Assembly (NCBI GenBank): GCA_016742295.1 | Contig: JACVCA010000012.1 | Coordinates: 1-15,358, forward strand | Origin: Alphaproteobacteria bacterium | GTDB taxonomy: Bacteria; Pseudomonadota; Alphaproteobacteria; JAGOMX01 | Direction: 5' to 3' | DNA: 15,358 nucleotides | In this document: positions 1 to 7,577 of the stretch, in pieces | How positions within the stretch are numbered: position 1 is the first letter of the stretch | Layout of the letters: every line of letters starts with the position of its first letter | Notes under the pieces: model-generated | Database searches by the model: none | Seen by the model: only the letters and a program-made list of their open reading frames with translations | What the model was told of the DNA's origin: nothing | Made by a program: the position numbers and the translations under genes

Positions 1-55
1 TTTTTAAGTATTTTGAAATGTCCCTGGGTTAAACAAGGCTATTTTTTAGTTGAAA

Positions 56-661
56 CTAATCTTCTTTATTACCAGCAGTCCCAAATAACCTATACCACCT
101 TATGGCAATAGTATTGCCCACATTGCAGAAGCTTTGGAAGCTTGAAGAGATGAGGCTTTTTATGGGCCGCACAATAAAAGTTTTTACGGGCGAAAGTTGG
201 AAAAAGTGATAAAGACCTGCTGTTGTCAAGGGAATAGTTAAGCTCGAAGGGAAAGTAGTATGCTTGTCAAATATTCCCATATCCTCATCTTTTATATAAG
301 TGGGAACCAGCATATTACCATAGAATCTTTTATCGGTCGTAGGTTCAAAGTGGTCTGTTTGCCAAGCTAAGTAGCTAACACTTATATAACAGAGTGCAAG
401 AACAAAATTTTTTAAATCGGTGCTAAGCAATGCATTGGCTTCTTGTTGATAAGTGTGTGTATGAGGGGTTCTTAGGCGTATGTCTTGGATCCCTTGCCCA
501 ATATCATCCAATTTTTGATTAAGGTCAGAAAAAAGGCGCTCTGAAATAGATACAGTAATGCGGTCATCCTCTCCCTTTTCATCATCACAAGAAAATCCAA
601 TAGAATTGGCAAAAATAAATGCGGATAAAAAAATAGACGAAAAGTAGAATAGTTTATTCAT
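56..661 (-). CDS. Exported protein of unknown function (201 aa)
   Basis: I do not recognise this protein. It begins with a Sec-type signal sequence: Lys3, then a hydrophobic stretch at about residues 4-22, with possible cleavage near residues 24-26. There is no convincing lipobox before Cys25. Residues 27-35 are acidic. Residues 38-62 look amphipathic and could form a short coiled coil. A hydrophobic segment at about 85-100 could be a membrane helix, and 140-156 is weakly hydrophobic. The C-terminal third is basic and aromatic. Translation signals support the start: on the minus strand an AAAAAGGTG ribosome-binding site lies about 5 nt before the ATG. A good promoter (TTGACA, 18-nt spacer, TATTTT) sits about 80 nt upstream. 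The gene is divergent from the ileS operon and is probably a lineage-specific envelope or secreted protein. The coding call is fairly secure; the function is unknown. Confidence 0.75.
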   Translation of the reverse strand: MNKLFYFSSIFLSAFIFANSIGFSCDDEKGEDDRITVSISERLFSDLNQKLDDIGQGIQDIRLRTPHTHTYQQEANALLSTDLKNFVLALCYISVSYLAWQTDHFEPTTDKRFYGNMLVPTYIKDEDMGIFDKHTTFPSSLTIPLTTAGLYHFFQLSPVKTFIVRPIKSLISSSFQSFCNVGNTIAIRWYRLFGTAGNKED

Positions 662-738
662 ATATCACCTTTTTAATATGTTTAATAATCTTCATTTCGT
701 TAGTAAGTCTTTAGGCTAAAGTAAACCCCCGATACTTT

Positions 739-768
739 AAAATATGTCGACAAAGCAATAATTGTCAA
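739..768 (-). promoter_or_regulatory. Predicted minus-strand sigma-70-type promoter for the 201-aa gene
   Basis: Reading the minus strand, a consensus -35 box TTGACA (plus-strand 763-768) is followed after 18 nt by TATTTT (739-744), which matches 4 of 6 bases of the -10 consensus. Transcription would start near 730, giving a leader of about 70 nt before the ATG at 661. The -35 box lies inside the left arm of the inverted repeat at 760-790. This is seen in sequence only. Confidence 0.5.
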
Positions 769-790
769 TATGGTATAAAAATTGACAATT
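760..790. repeat. Perfect 10-bp inverted repeat between divergent genes (possible operator)
   Basis: AATTGTCAAT at 760-769 and its exact complement ATTGACAATT at 781-790 are separated by 11 nt. Each arm contains a TTGACA hexamer, reading outward on opposite strands. The spacer holds TGGTATAAA (771-779), which resembles an extended -10 element on the plus strand. The arrangement suggests either back-to-back -35 boxes of two divergent promoters or a dimeric regulator site covering both. The rest of 662-890 holds no credible gene: the open frame at 700-888 (minus) lacks a ribosome-binding site. Confidence 0.45.
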
Positions 791-890
791 TGATGAAGGA
801 TAAAGAGATGACATTTAGCGTGACTTTCATGGTATTCATCCCTAAAGTAAAGGCGTTTGGTTCCCGAGATGGAAAATTTAAAAGGCATGG

Positions 891-3695
891 ATGAAAGTGG
901 CGGATTTTAAAGATACAGTTTTTTTACCTAAGACATCATTTTCTATGCGGGCGAATCTTTCAGAGCTTGAACCCAAAATTCTGAAAAAATGGTCGGAGAT
1001 GAATCTCTACCAACAGATGTCTAGGCTTCGTCAAGGTAAGCCAAAATTTATTCTTCATGACGGGCCGCCTTTTGCAAATGGACACCTCCACATTGGTCAT
1101 GCCCTCAATAAGATTTTAAAAGATATCATTAACCGCACTCAGCATTTCTTAGGAGCTCAAGTGGCTTATGTGCCGGGCTGGGATTGTCATGGTTTGCCGA
1201 TTGAGTGGAAGATTGAAGAAAAATATCGCGCGGAAGGGAAAGATAAAAGAGATGTCTCTTTAAAGGATTTTCGAAAGGAATGTCGGAATTTTGCAGCCCA
1301 TTGGGTTACTATTCAATCAGAAGAATTTCAGCGCATGGGAGTTTTAGGGGATTGGAATCATCCTTATTTAACTATGGATCATCAAGCCGAAGCGCAGATT
1401 GTACGTGAACTGGGTAAATTCTTAATCAACGGCACTCTCTATAAAGGCGAAAGGCCTATGATGTGGTCTGTGGTTGAGCAGACTGTCTTGGCCGAAGCAG
1501 AAATTGAGTATCAAGATCATACTTCGTCTTCAATCTATGTACGTTTTCCCATTCAATATTCACCCCTTAAAGACTGTGAAGGGGGGGCTGCGATTATTTG
1601 GACAACCACACCCTGGACGTTGCCTGGTAATCGGGCGGTTGCCTATGGAGTAGACATCCAATATGCATGTATCGAAGTTCTAGAGATTGCTCAAGGGTCT
1701 TTGAGTGTCCCAGGAGAAAAGCTTTTGCTTGCCCAAGATCTGCTGGAAACGGTGTGTAGCACCCTTGGTATTCTTAATTACAAAGTGCTGAAAACCTATC
1801 CAGGTAGCGCGCTAAAAGGTACAATCTGCTCTCATCCTTTTAAAGGTCAAGGTTATGACTTTGGTGTCCCCTTGTTGGCTGGTGATCATGTTCTCACAGA
1901 TGCAGGGACAGGACTTGTGCATACAGCGCCGGGTCACGGGCTCGAAGATTTTCAGGTCGGTAAAGTTTATGGTCTTGAAATACCTAAAACAGTTGCAGGT
2001 GACGGGACATTTTATGCTCATATTCCTCTTTTTGCAGGCGAACATATTTATAAAGTAAACCCCCATATAATAGAAGTGCTTAAGCAGGTTGGAAGTTTAC
2101 TTTTAGAACGTAAAATACAACATAGTTATCCACATTCTTGGCGTTCAAAAGCCCCACTCATTTATCGGACAACACCCCAGTGGTTTATTTCGATGGAAAG
2201 CAATGGTTTACGTAACAAAGCTTTAGAGGCCATTACCCAGGTAAAGTGGGTGCCTGAGATGTCACGCCGTCGCATTGAAGCGATGATTGAAAATCGCCCG
2301 GATTGGTGCATTTCTCGTCAGCGGACTTGGGGGGTGCCGATACCCATTTTTATATGTAAGAAAAGTGGGGAACCTCTGCGCGATAAGAAGGTGCATGAAC
2401 GGATTGTTGCAGTCATTGAAAAAGAAGGTTCTGATGCCTGGTTTATGCATGATCCTGAAGAGTTCTTGGCACCCGATTATGCGGCTGAAGATTATGAACA
2501 AGTTCAAGATATTATCGATGTATGGTTTGAGTCAGGCAGTACCCATAGTTTTGTGCTGGAAAATCGTGAAGATTTAAATTGGCCAGCGTCACTTTATCTT
2601 GAAGGGTCAGATCAGCATCGTGGGTGGTTTCAAACTTCTCTTCTCGAGGCCTGTGCAACACGAGGGGCTGCTCCTTTTAAAAAAGTCCTGACCCATGGTT
2701 TTGTTCTCGATGAACAGGGTCATAAGATGTCAAAGTCGGTCGGCAATATCGTGGCCCCTGTTAAAATTGCTCAGGAGATGGGAATTGAAATTTTACGCCT
2801 ATGGGTTGTGGGAAGTGATTATTTTCAAGACTTGCGGATTGGACCCGAGATTCTCAAGCATCAGCAAGATCTTTATAGGCGTTTGCGGAATACTTTGAAG
2901 TATCTTATCGGGGCATTAGATGGATTTGATGATACGGAAAGACGCACAGATGTGGAAGATTTTCCTGATCTTGAGCGGTGGGTCTTACATCGACTCTATG
3001 AAATGGATCAAGAAATGCGTTTAGCGGCAAGCAATTTTCAGCTACAACATTTCTTTTCTTTATTGCATGCATTTTGCGCATCTGACCTTTCAGCATTTTA
3101 CCTCGATGTGCGTAAAGATGTTTTATACTGTGAAGATAAAAGTCACTTAATCCGCAGAGCAATGCGCACAACATTTGATCATATCTTCAATTGTTTAGCA
3201 GTTTGGCTCGCGCCAGTATTATGTTTTACAGCAGAAGAAGCGTGGCTTGCACGCTACCAAGATGAAAATGCAAGTGTTCATTTACAAAGTTTCCCCGAAA
3301 TCCCTGCTAATTGGAGAAATGAGGCTTTAGCTAAAAAGTTTATTGATGTCCGAGCTATACGTCGTGTGATAACAGGAGCGCTTGAATTGGCACGTACAGA
3401 AGGTAAAATTGGTTCCAGTCTCCAAGCTTTTGTTAAAGTATATGATCCTCAACAACGGCTTCATCAGGATATCAATTGGGAAGATTTAGCCATAACTTCA
3501 GGCTTAGAGATATGTTTTGATCTGGCACCTTCAGAAGCATTTATTGCTGAAGATCTTCCTGAAATCGGAATTGTTGTACAGGCAGCAATTGGCAAAAAAT
3601 GTAAACGGGGTTGGAAAGGGTTGCAAGAAGTTGGCGAGGATGCCCGTTATCGGGAACTTTGTAGGCGGTGTAGTGATGTTGTTTCGTTCATTTAA
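891..3695 (+). CDS. ileS: Isoleucyl-tRNA synthetase
   Basis: This cytoplasmic class I aminoacyl-tRNA synthetase charges tRNA-Ile with isoleucine and edits misactivated valine. The 934-aa length is normal for the bacterial enzyme. HIGH is at residues 67-70 inside the expected PPFANGHLHIGHA context, and KMSKS is at 612-616. The editing (CP1) domain has its Thr-rich WTTTPWTLPGN motif from residue 237 and the later HTAPGHGLED motif. WCISRQRTWGVP marks the second half of the catalytic core. The C-terminal zinc-finger region is present but altered: Cys904, Cys924 and Cys927 remain, while the expected second cysteine (CxRCW) is Gly907, codon GGT. The start at 891 gives the usual alphaproteobacterial N-terminus (KDTVFLPKT), with AAAGG 5 nt upstream. 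It is first in a five-gene run, 12 bp before lspA. Confidence 0.98.
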   Translation: MKVADFKDTVFLPKTSFSMRANLSELEPKILKKWSEMNLYQQMSRLRQGKPKFILHDGPPFANGHLHIGHALNKILKDIINRTQHFLGAQVAYVPGWDCHGLPIEWKIEEKYRAEGKDKRDVSLKDFRKECRNFAAHWVTIQSEEFQRMGVLGDWNHPYLTMDHQAEAQIVRELGKFLINGTLYKGERPMMWSVVEQTVLAEAEIEYQDHTSSSIYVRFPIQYSPLKDCEGGAAIIWTTTPWTLPGNRAVAYGVDIQYACIEVLEIAQGSLSVPGEKLLLAQDLLETVCSTLGILNYKVLKTYPGSALKGTICSHPFKGQGYDFGVPLLAGDHVLTDAGTGLVHTAPGHGLEDFQVGKVYGLEIPKTVAGDGTFYAHIPLFAGEHIYKVNPHIIEVLKQVGSLLLERKIQHSYPHSWRSKAPLIYRTTPQWFISMESNGLRNKALEAITQVKWVPEMSRRRIEAMIENRPDWCISRQRTWGVPIPIFICKKSGEPLRDKKVHERIVAVIEKEGSDAWFMHDPEEFLAPDYAAEDYEQVQDIIDVWFESGSTHSFVLENREDLNWPASLYLEGSDQHRGWFQTSLLEACATRGAAPFKKVLTHGFVLDEQGHKMSKSVGNIVAPVKIAQEMGIEILRLWVVGSDYFQDLRIGPEILKHQQDLYRRLRNTLKYLIGALDGFDDTERRTDVEDFPDLERWVLHRLYEMDQEMRLAASNFQLQHFFSLLHAFCASDLSAFYLDVRKDVLYCEDKSHLIRRAMRTTFDHIFNCLAVWLAPVLCFTAEEAWLARYQDENASVHLQSFPEIPANWRNEALAKKFIDVRAIRRVITGALELARTEGKIGSSLQAFVKVYDPQQRLHQDINWEDLAITSGLEICFDLAPSEAFIAEDLPEIGIVVQAAIGKKCKRGWKGLQEVGEDARYRELCRRCSDVVSFI

Positions 3696-3707
3696 AGGAA
3701 TTCAAGT

Positions 3708-4193
3708 ATGAATAAAAAAATATTTAGCCTCGGCATTTTTGTAGCTTTGATAGTTATTGGTTTAGATCAATTGACAAAATTAGCAATTTTGAACTATTTT
3801 AAGGGGGCTTCTGAGATCGTCCCTGTGACCTCATTTTTTAATCTTTTGTTGACATGGAATAAGGGCGTAAGCTTTGGAATATTTAATTCAGGAGCTGAAG
3901 TTACCGTCCTTGTATTGACCATTTTTCCGATCTTGGTGACGATGTTGCTTATGGTATGGTTGTGGCAAACGACCACTAAATTGCTGGCACTTGGATTAGG
4001 TCTTATTATGGGTGGCGCTTTAGGGAATATTATTGATCGGGTCCGTTTTGGAGGGGTTATTGATTTTTTAGACTTTTATGTCTTAAATCACCATTGGCCT
4101 GCTTTTAATGTTGCCGATAGTGCGATCGTTCTAGGGGTAGTTTTGCTCTTGACTGAGAGTTGGTCTTCAAAATCAGAAGTATCAAAAAAATAG
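3708..4193 (+). CDS. lspA: Lipoprotein signal peptidase (signal peptidase II)
   Basis: This inner-membrane aspartyl protease (family A8) removes the signal peptide of prolipoproteins after the lipobox cysteine has been diacylglycerated. The 161-aa protein has the expected four hydrophobic segments (about 7-24, 62-86, 91-108 and 133-149). Conserved features are visible: Asp20-Gln-x-x-Lys, the NKGVSFGIF block from Asn51, the GGALGNIIDRV block with Asp110, and FNVADSAI with Asp137. Asp110 and Asp137 are the family's catalytic pair. AAGGA lies 8 nt before the ATG. The gene follows ileS by 12 bp, the ileS-lspA pairing seen in many bacteria, and precedes a lipoprotein gene whose product would be a substrate. 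Confidence 0.97.
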   Translation: MNKKIFSLGIFVALIVIGLDQLTKLAILNYFKGASEIVPVTSFFNLLLTWNKGVSFGIFNSGAEVTVLVLTIFPILVTMLLMVWLWQTTTKLLALGLGLIMGGALGNIIDRVRFGGVIDFLDFYVLNHHWPAFNVADSAIVLGVVLLLTESWSSKSEVSKK

Positions 4194-4213
4194 ATTTAAA
4201 AATGAGGTTAATA

Positions 4214-4726
4214 ATGTCCTTTCAAAAAAACTATCCTTTAAATTCAATGTATTTTTTGACTTTAATTGGTTTGACTTTAACAGGATGTGATACAACCCGA
4301 GAAGCTCTGGGACTTAAGCGGAATCAGCCAGATGAGTTTACGGTACTGCAAACAGCTCCTCTGACCCTTCCGCCAAACTTTAACGACCTGCCGACACCTG
4401 AGCCTGGGGCAGATCGTCCTCAAGAATCTTCTTCAAGAGAAAAAGCTCGTCAAGCTTTGTTGGAAAATACAGAACTTAACCAAGACTCTGAAGAGTATGA
4501 GGCTTCAGGAGGAGAAACTGCAATATTAGATAAAGTTGGTGCGCAAGAAGCTTTACCTAATATACGACAAATAGTTGATAAAGAGGCAAATGTAGAAAGT
4601 AAAGAGCAAGAGTCCTTTATCAAAAATATTACCTCTTTTGGAAAGAAAAAACCGGGTAAAGTGATTGATCCGGTTGAAGAAAATAAAGAGCTTAATAAAC
4701 AAGGCAAGTCTGCTATAACCCATTAA
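4214..4726 (+). CDS. bamF: BamF-like outer-membrane lipoprotein (DUF3035 family)
   Basis: This is a small lipoprotein with a signal sequence (Lys5, hydrophobic 13-23) and a lipobox LTGC with Cys25. Just after the lipid anchor lies an R-x-x-L-G-L-x-R-x-x-P-D-E-F block (Arg29 to Phe42). This matches the motif shared by the alphaproteobacterial BAM-complex subunit BamF and the flexible N-terminus of BamC. A Pro-rich stretch follows (50-64), then an acidic, probably disordered tail to residue 170. The likely role is accessory subunit of outer-membrane protein assembly. I chose the ATG at 4214, with GAGG about 6 nt upstream. An upstream in-frame ATG at 4160 would overlap lspA and spoil the signal peptide; 4202 is also possible. 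The family call rests on the motif and on the position after lspA. The symbol follows Caulobacter usage and is tentative. Confidence 0.8.
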   Translation: MSFQKNYPLNSMYFLTLIGLTLTGCDTTREALGLKRNQPDEFTVLQTAPLTLPPNFNDLPTPEPGADRPQESSSREKARQALLENTELNQDSEEYEASGGETAILDKVGAQEALPNIRQIVDKEANVESKEQESFIKNITSFGKKKPGKVIDPVEENKELNKQGKSAITH

Positions 4727-4742
4727 TTTAAAGGCAAATATT

Positions 4743-6137
4743 ATGGTCTTCACCCAATCATTAAAGGCATTCTATAGAATTATTCTCATGGCCTTCCTCT
4801 GGAATAATGCTTGTGAGGCTAAGGAAACAGGCATTTTTCATCCACAAACTTTTACATTAGAAAATGGACTTCAGGTAATAGTTATTACCAATCCGCGTGC
4901 TCCTGTCATTACCCAAATGCTATATTATAAAGTTGGCAGTATAGATGATCCGATTGGAAAATCGGGCCTTGCGCATTTTTTGGAACATTTGATGTTCAAA
5001 GGAACTTCCCAGGTGCCGGCAGGTGACTTTATGGAGGCTATTACGAAAATAGGCGGGGAACAAAATGCAGTTACAACTTTTGATTATACCTATTACTATC
5101 AAAACGTCTCGGCGGACCATCTTGAGCTCATCATAAAATTAGAAGCTGATCGTATGACAAACTTGGCGCTCTTACCTAATCTTGTTGAAAATGAACGCAA
5201 AGTTATATTAGAGGAACGTCGTTTACGTACCGATAATAAACCCGCCTCTATACTTAGCGAGGCAGTCAATAAAGCGTTTTATTGGCATCATCCCTATGGC
5301 CGCCCGCCAATTGGTTGGGAGCATGAAATGAAAACGCTGACCCAGGAGGATGCCAAAGCTTTTTATAAATCTTGGTATGCTCCAAATAATGCAATTTTAA
5401 TTTTTGCAGGCGATGTGACAGTTGCACAATTAAAACCCTTAGTTGAAAAGTATTATGGTAAGATTCCAAGGAGTGAACTGCCCTTAAGATCGCACGTTCA
5501 AGAACCTATTCACCGAGACGTGGCTGAGCGGCTCAGCTTATTCAGTCCTCTGGTGGATTATTTTTCTTGGGAGCGTCATTATCCAGCTCCAAATTTTCAG
5601 ACTAAAAATCAGGTTTATCCTTATGCGCTTGAGGTGCTGTCATACATTTTAAGTAATGGTGCCACAAGTATATTCTACCGCAAGTTAGTTGAGGGACAAA
5701 AAATTTTAGCATCAATTAATGTAAATTATAGTGCATCAAATTTGGGTCCTGCAATGTTTTCAATTTCAGCTCAACCAAGTGAATCTCATACTCTGGAAGA
5801 GGTTGAAACAGCCATTGAGCAAGAAATTGAGATACTTATTAAGAATGGAATTTCAAAAGAAGAAGTTGAACAAGCAAAAAGCAGGAAACTTGCAAGGCTT
5901 GCATACTTAAAAGATGACGTTTTAAGTGGAGCGCAAGAATTTGGGGCAGCCCTGGCAATTGGCCGTCCTATCAATGATATTGAATTGTGGCCTGACAGAA
6001 TTAAAGCAGTAACTGTAGAAGATGTTAATGCGGTTTTAAAACTTGTATTTGAAGCTAAAGACCATGTCACAGGACTTCTGATGCCTGAAAAAGTCAGCGC
6101 TATATCTCTACAAAATAGGGGAGTTGAAACACAATGA
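4743..6137 (+). CDS. Periplasmic M16 family zinc metallopeptidase (catalytic partner)
   Basis: This is a 464-aa inverzincin of the M16B type (mitochondrial processing peptidase/pitrilysin superfamily). An N-terminal signal sequence (about residues 7-26, ending ACEA) sends it to the periplasm. The inverted zinc motif HxxEH is His78-x-x-Glu81-His82. The downstream glutamate ligand is expected in the ENERKVILEE block (about 149-158). Two M16 domains are visible: the N-terminal peptidase half (about 35-185) and the C-terminal half (about 195-440), which contains a YRKL block at 312-315. AAAGG lies 8 nt before the ATG, 16 bp after the lipoprotein gene. Its stop overlaps the start of the second M16 gene (ATGA), so the two are probably made in equal amounts and act together. 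The natural substrate is unknown; degradation of periplasmic peptides or misfolded envelope proteins is inference. Confidence 0.93.
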   Translation: MVFTQSLKAFYRIILMAFLWNNACEAKETGIFHPQTFTLENGLQVIVITNPRAPVITQMLYYKVGSIDDPIGKSGLAHFLEHLMFKGTSQVPAGDFMEAITKIGGEQNAVTTFDYTYYYQNVSADHLELIIKLEADRMTNLALLPNLVENERKVILEERRLRTDNKPASILSEAVNKAFYWHHPYGRPPIGWEHEMKTLTQEDAKAFYKSWYAPNNAILIFAGDVTVAQLKPLVEKYYGKIPRSELPLRSHVQEPIHRDVAERLSLFSPLVDYFSWERHYPAPNFQTKNQVYPYALEVLSYILSNGATSIFYRKLVEGQKILASINVNYSASNLGPAMFSISAQPSESHTLEEVETAIEQEIEILIKNGISKEEVEQAKSRKLARLAYLKDDVLSGAQEFGAALAIGRPINDIELWPDRIKAVTVEDVNAVLKLVFEAKDHVTGLLMPEKVSAISLQNRGVETQ

Positions 6138-7492
6138 CAAGCTTAAGGTCCTTAAAGTTTTTTTTACTCTTCAACGTTTTTCAGATAATTGCGCCAGTAA
6201 GCGCTGTCATTCATATTCAAGAAATTAAAAGCCCCGGTGGTCTTAAAGCGTGGCTTGTTGAAGATAAAACAACTCCTGTTATCTCCCTTAGCTATGCCTT
6301 TAAAGCTGGAAGCGCTGTAGATCCGAAAGGTAAAGATGGTGTGGCCGAGCTTACGAAAGCAATGCTTATGGAGGGAGCAGGAGAGCTTAACAAACAAGCT
6401 TTCGCAGGTAAGCTTCAAGATCTTGCGATTGACCTAGAATATTCTGCGTCCCTGGATTTTTTTACAGGCACACTAACCACCTTGAAAAAAAATCATCAAG
6501 AAGCAGCTCGTCTCTTAAATTTAACTTTAACAAAGCCGCGTCTTGAACTTGAAGCTTTAAAGAGAGTTAAAGATCAACAAATAACATATCTTAAAAATGT
6601 TGCTCACAACCCAGTATATCTTGCAAATTTAAAGATAATGCAGAAACTCTATCCTAATCATCCCTATCAGCGCGACTGCTCAGGGACGCTGCAAACAATC
6701 CCCAATATTAAAATCGAAGATATTAGGCATTACATAACAAATTATTTATCTCAAGATAAGCTTGTCATTGGGATAGCAGGAAATTTGACAGCTCAGGAAG
6801 CTGGTGAAATGATTGATAAAGTTTTTCAGGGCGTGCCTGTAAAGGGACAAGTAGTTGAAACCTCCTATATGAGGGTCAATAAAAGAGCACAAACGATTAT
6901 TCTTCAAAAGGATATTCCCCAAAGTACAGTGATATTTGCTCATCATGGGGTGACTTTCAAGGATCCTGAACTCTTAAAAGTTACTCTTCTTATGCGAATC
7001 CTAGGTGCGGGGGATACATCTCGTTTGAATGAAGAAATTCGTGAAAAACGGGGACTCTCTTACACAGTGGGAGCAGGGCTTTTAACCATGAAATATGGGG
7101 GACTTGTGATGGGTAGCCTTGGAACTGAAAATGATCATGTTAAAGAATCTATAAATTTAGTTCACACTGAATGGAAACGGATGCATGATCATGGTGTAAC
7201 CCTTAAAGAATTCAATAACGCCAAAACTTATTTGATTGGTTCTCTTCCCCTAAGATTTACTAATTCTGCAGCAATTTCAGCAAGTTTACTACAATTGCAA
7301 TATTCAGGAAAAGATAAAAATTATATTAATGAAAGAAATGCTCTTATTAATGCGATCACATTGGAACAAATAAATGAAGTTGCTAAATGGCTCTTAAAGC
7401 CGGATTCACTCGTATTTGTAGTTGTAGGCAAGCCAGTGGGTCTGGATAACGGTTCCAAAAAGTCGATCCGGAAAGCAAGACATAAGCAGTAA
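6134..7492 (+). CDS. M16 family peptidase paralog lacking the zinc motif (non-catalytic partner)
   Basis: This 452-aa M16B-type protein has a signal sequence (about residues 6-24, ending PVSA). Where the active partner has HxxEH, this protein reads GVAELTKAMLMEGAG (residues 69-83), so the zinc-binding histidines and the catalytic glutamate are absent. The C-terminal half keeps the REKRGLSY block (303-310). Its Arg/Tyr pair is typical of the substrate-binding, non-catalytic subunit in bacterial M16B heterodimers and in mitochondrial processing peptidase alpha. The start codon overlaps the upstream stop (ATGA), indicating translational coupling with the catalytic subunit. It is the last gene of the tight run. 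I see no degradation of the frame, so loss of the metal site is an ancient subfamily feature and not recent decay. Confidence 0.92.
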   Translation: MTSLRSLKFFLLFNVFQIIAPVSAVIHIQEIKSPGGLKAWLVEDKTTPVISLSYAFKAGSAVDPKGKDGVAELTKAMLMEGAGELNKQAFAGKLQDLAIDLEYSASLDFFTGTLTTLKKNHQEAARLLNLTLTKPRLELEALKRVKDQQITYLKNVAHNPVYLANLKIMQKLYPNHPYQRDCSGTLQTIPNIKIEDIRHYITNYLSQDKLVIGIAGNLTAQEAGEMIDKVFQGVPVKGQVVETSYMRVNKRAQTIILQKDIPQSTVIFAHHGVTFKDPELLKVTLLMRILGAGDTSRLNEEIREKRGLSYTVGAGLLTMKYGGLVMGSLGTENDHVKESINLVHTEWKRMHDHGVTLKEFNNAKTYLIGSLPLRFTNSAAISASLLQLQYSGKDKNYINERNALINAITLEQINEVAKWLLKPDSLVFVVVGKPVGLDNGSKKSIRKARHKQ

Positions 7493-7577
7493 CCTCTTCT
7501 GGGACGTGTCCTACTGATATTTGATCATTGTTAGAAGGTTTATTTTGTTGTCATTTTCGTGAGGGGGGAAATACACA
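7493..7577. other. Short gap between the M16 pair and pgi
   Basis: This is 85 bp without a gene. It contains TTGATC (7521-7526) and TATTTT (7541-7546), but the 14-nt spacing is too short for a convincing promoter. A weak CAGTA/TACTG stem (7487-7491 with 7512-7516) lacks a following T-run. Whether pgi has its own promoter cannot be decided from the sequence. Confidence 0.3.

Noticed and set aside
700..888. 62-codon open frame on the minus strand upstream of ileS
   Set aside because: It has no ribosome-binding site, no recognisable features, lies over the divergent promoter region, and looks like chance reading of AT-rich DNA.
1812..3174. Several 60-90 codon frames inside ileS on both strands
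   Set aside because: They are out-of-frame shadows of a fully conserved gene, with no independent translation signals.
4160..4213. Upstream extension of the lipoprotein gene into lspA
   Set aside because: It would put 18 extra residues before the signal peptide. ATG 4214 has a GAGG site and gives a normal lipoprotein signal.
7487..7546. Terminator and promoter between the second M16 gene and pgi
   Set aside because: The stem is only 5 bp with no T-run, and the -35/-10 candidates are 14 nt apart.
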